Part shown: piece after piece, positions 63,842 to 64,000 of the stretch | Position numbering within the stretch: position 1 is the first letter of the stretch | Layout: the number at the start of each line of letters is the position of its first letter | Source of the DNA: Mycobacterium sp. ST-F2 | Lineage (GTDB): Bacteria > Actinomycetota > Actinomycetes > Mycobacteriales > Mycobacteriaceae | Length of the DNA: 64,000 nucleotides | Reading direction: 5' to 3' | NCBI RefSeq assembly: GCF_001905655.1 | Contig: NZ_JMHT01000001.1 | Span: 1-64,000 of the forward strand | Translations under genes and position numbers: made by a program | The notes under the pieces: generated by a model | The model's input: only the letters and a program-made list of their open reading frames with translations | What the model was told of the DNA's origin: nothing | Databases searched by the model: none

Positions 63842-64000
63842 CTACTGAAATTCGCGCCCGCTCACGAACTCACGCTCCGCCCCCGTCACCGGATCGACGA
63901 ACGCCAGCCGATGGGCCAGCAGCTGAAGCGGCGTCGAGAAATCGCCGGCGGGCACGTCAAGCACCGTGGGATACAACGGATCACCGTCGATGGGCAGCCC
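63842..64000 (-). CDS. RluA-family pseudouridine synthase, C-terminal end (partial)
   Basis: 52 residues to the stop, running off the right edge: LPIDGDPLYPT, then STPLQLLAHRLAFVDPVTGA, REFVSGREFQ. The DPLY motif and the PLxLLAxxLxFxxPxTG pattern are typical of the RluA/RluD C-terminus. It isomerises uridine to pseudouridine in rRNA or tRNA; the target cannot be judged from this fragment. Confidence 0.85.
   Translation of the reverse strand, partial: GLPIDGDPLYPTVLDVPAGDFSTPLQLLAHRLAFVDPVTGAEREFVSGREFQ

Overview
The window is high-GC actinobacterial DNA from a Mycobacterium (most likely a rapid-growing, Mycolicibacterium-type species). The evidence is a backbone in the gene order known from M. 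tuberculosis: accD5-accE5-maf ... sseA-sufE-like ... accA3 ... lat-lrpA-DUF1338-pcd ... lhr ... nei (Rv3280 to Rv3297 in M. tuberculosis). MmpS/MmpL, DesA3-type desaturase, SigK/RskA and abundant ATGA/GTGA start-stop overlaps fit the same assignment.

Layout. 1-1836: edge fragment and a Tat-exported glycoside hydrolase with a C-terminal LGFP-like region. 1898-4412: acyl-CoA carboxylase beta and epsilon subunits and Maf. 4487-12794: a block inserted between maf and sseA. It holds amine oxidase, DUF1365, UfaA1-type methyltransferase, SigK, anti-SigK and an SDR on +, then an epimerase/SRPBCC pair and a triple-DUF4333 protein on -. Two promoters in the block match the SigK pattern (CCATCC-N15-CCGAAT, one exactly). 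12903-17733: sulfurtransferase, SufE-like protein, an unusual alkaline-phosphatase-fold protein, and the biotin-carrying AccA3. 17790-20374: small genes, including an AHSA1/ArsR pair with two 18-bp palindromes and a membrane-anchored Mrr-like nuclease, in the place where M. tuberculosis has sigF-rsbW. 20360-25780: lysine catabolism (Lat, Lrp, 2-oxoadipate dioxygenase/decarboxylase, Pcd). 25872-30353: helicase Lhr.

30538-40966 separates lhr from nei. Its core is an operon of an atypical 1820-residue glutamate-synthase-like flavoprotein, a CysJ/CPR-type diflavin reductase and a distant HemS/HmuS-like protein, preceded by a near-consensus IdeR iron box. I regard this as the best candidate for an undescribed system in the window. 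Thiolase and nitronate-monooxygenase-like genes follow, then nei.

41668-51876: DesA3-type desaturase with its ferredoxin-reductase partner and a TetR regulator; enoyl-CoA hydratase; an MmpS-MmpL exporter with a divergent TetR; a COG0523 GTPase under a candidate Zur box; YceI. 51940-54897: HD hydrolase, a UBP-type zinc finger, LysR, a secreted cupin and an AhpD-like protein. 54978-62761: a somewhat AT-richer defence island, transcribed on - as hsdR-hsdS-GIY-YIG-unknown-PIN-hsdM. 62866-64000: SDR and the C-terminal end of an RluA-type pseudouridine synthase. I saw no rRNA, tRNA, CRISPR array, insertion sequence or integrase.
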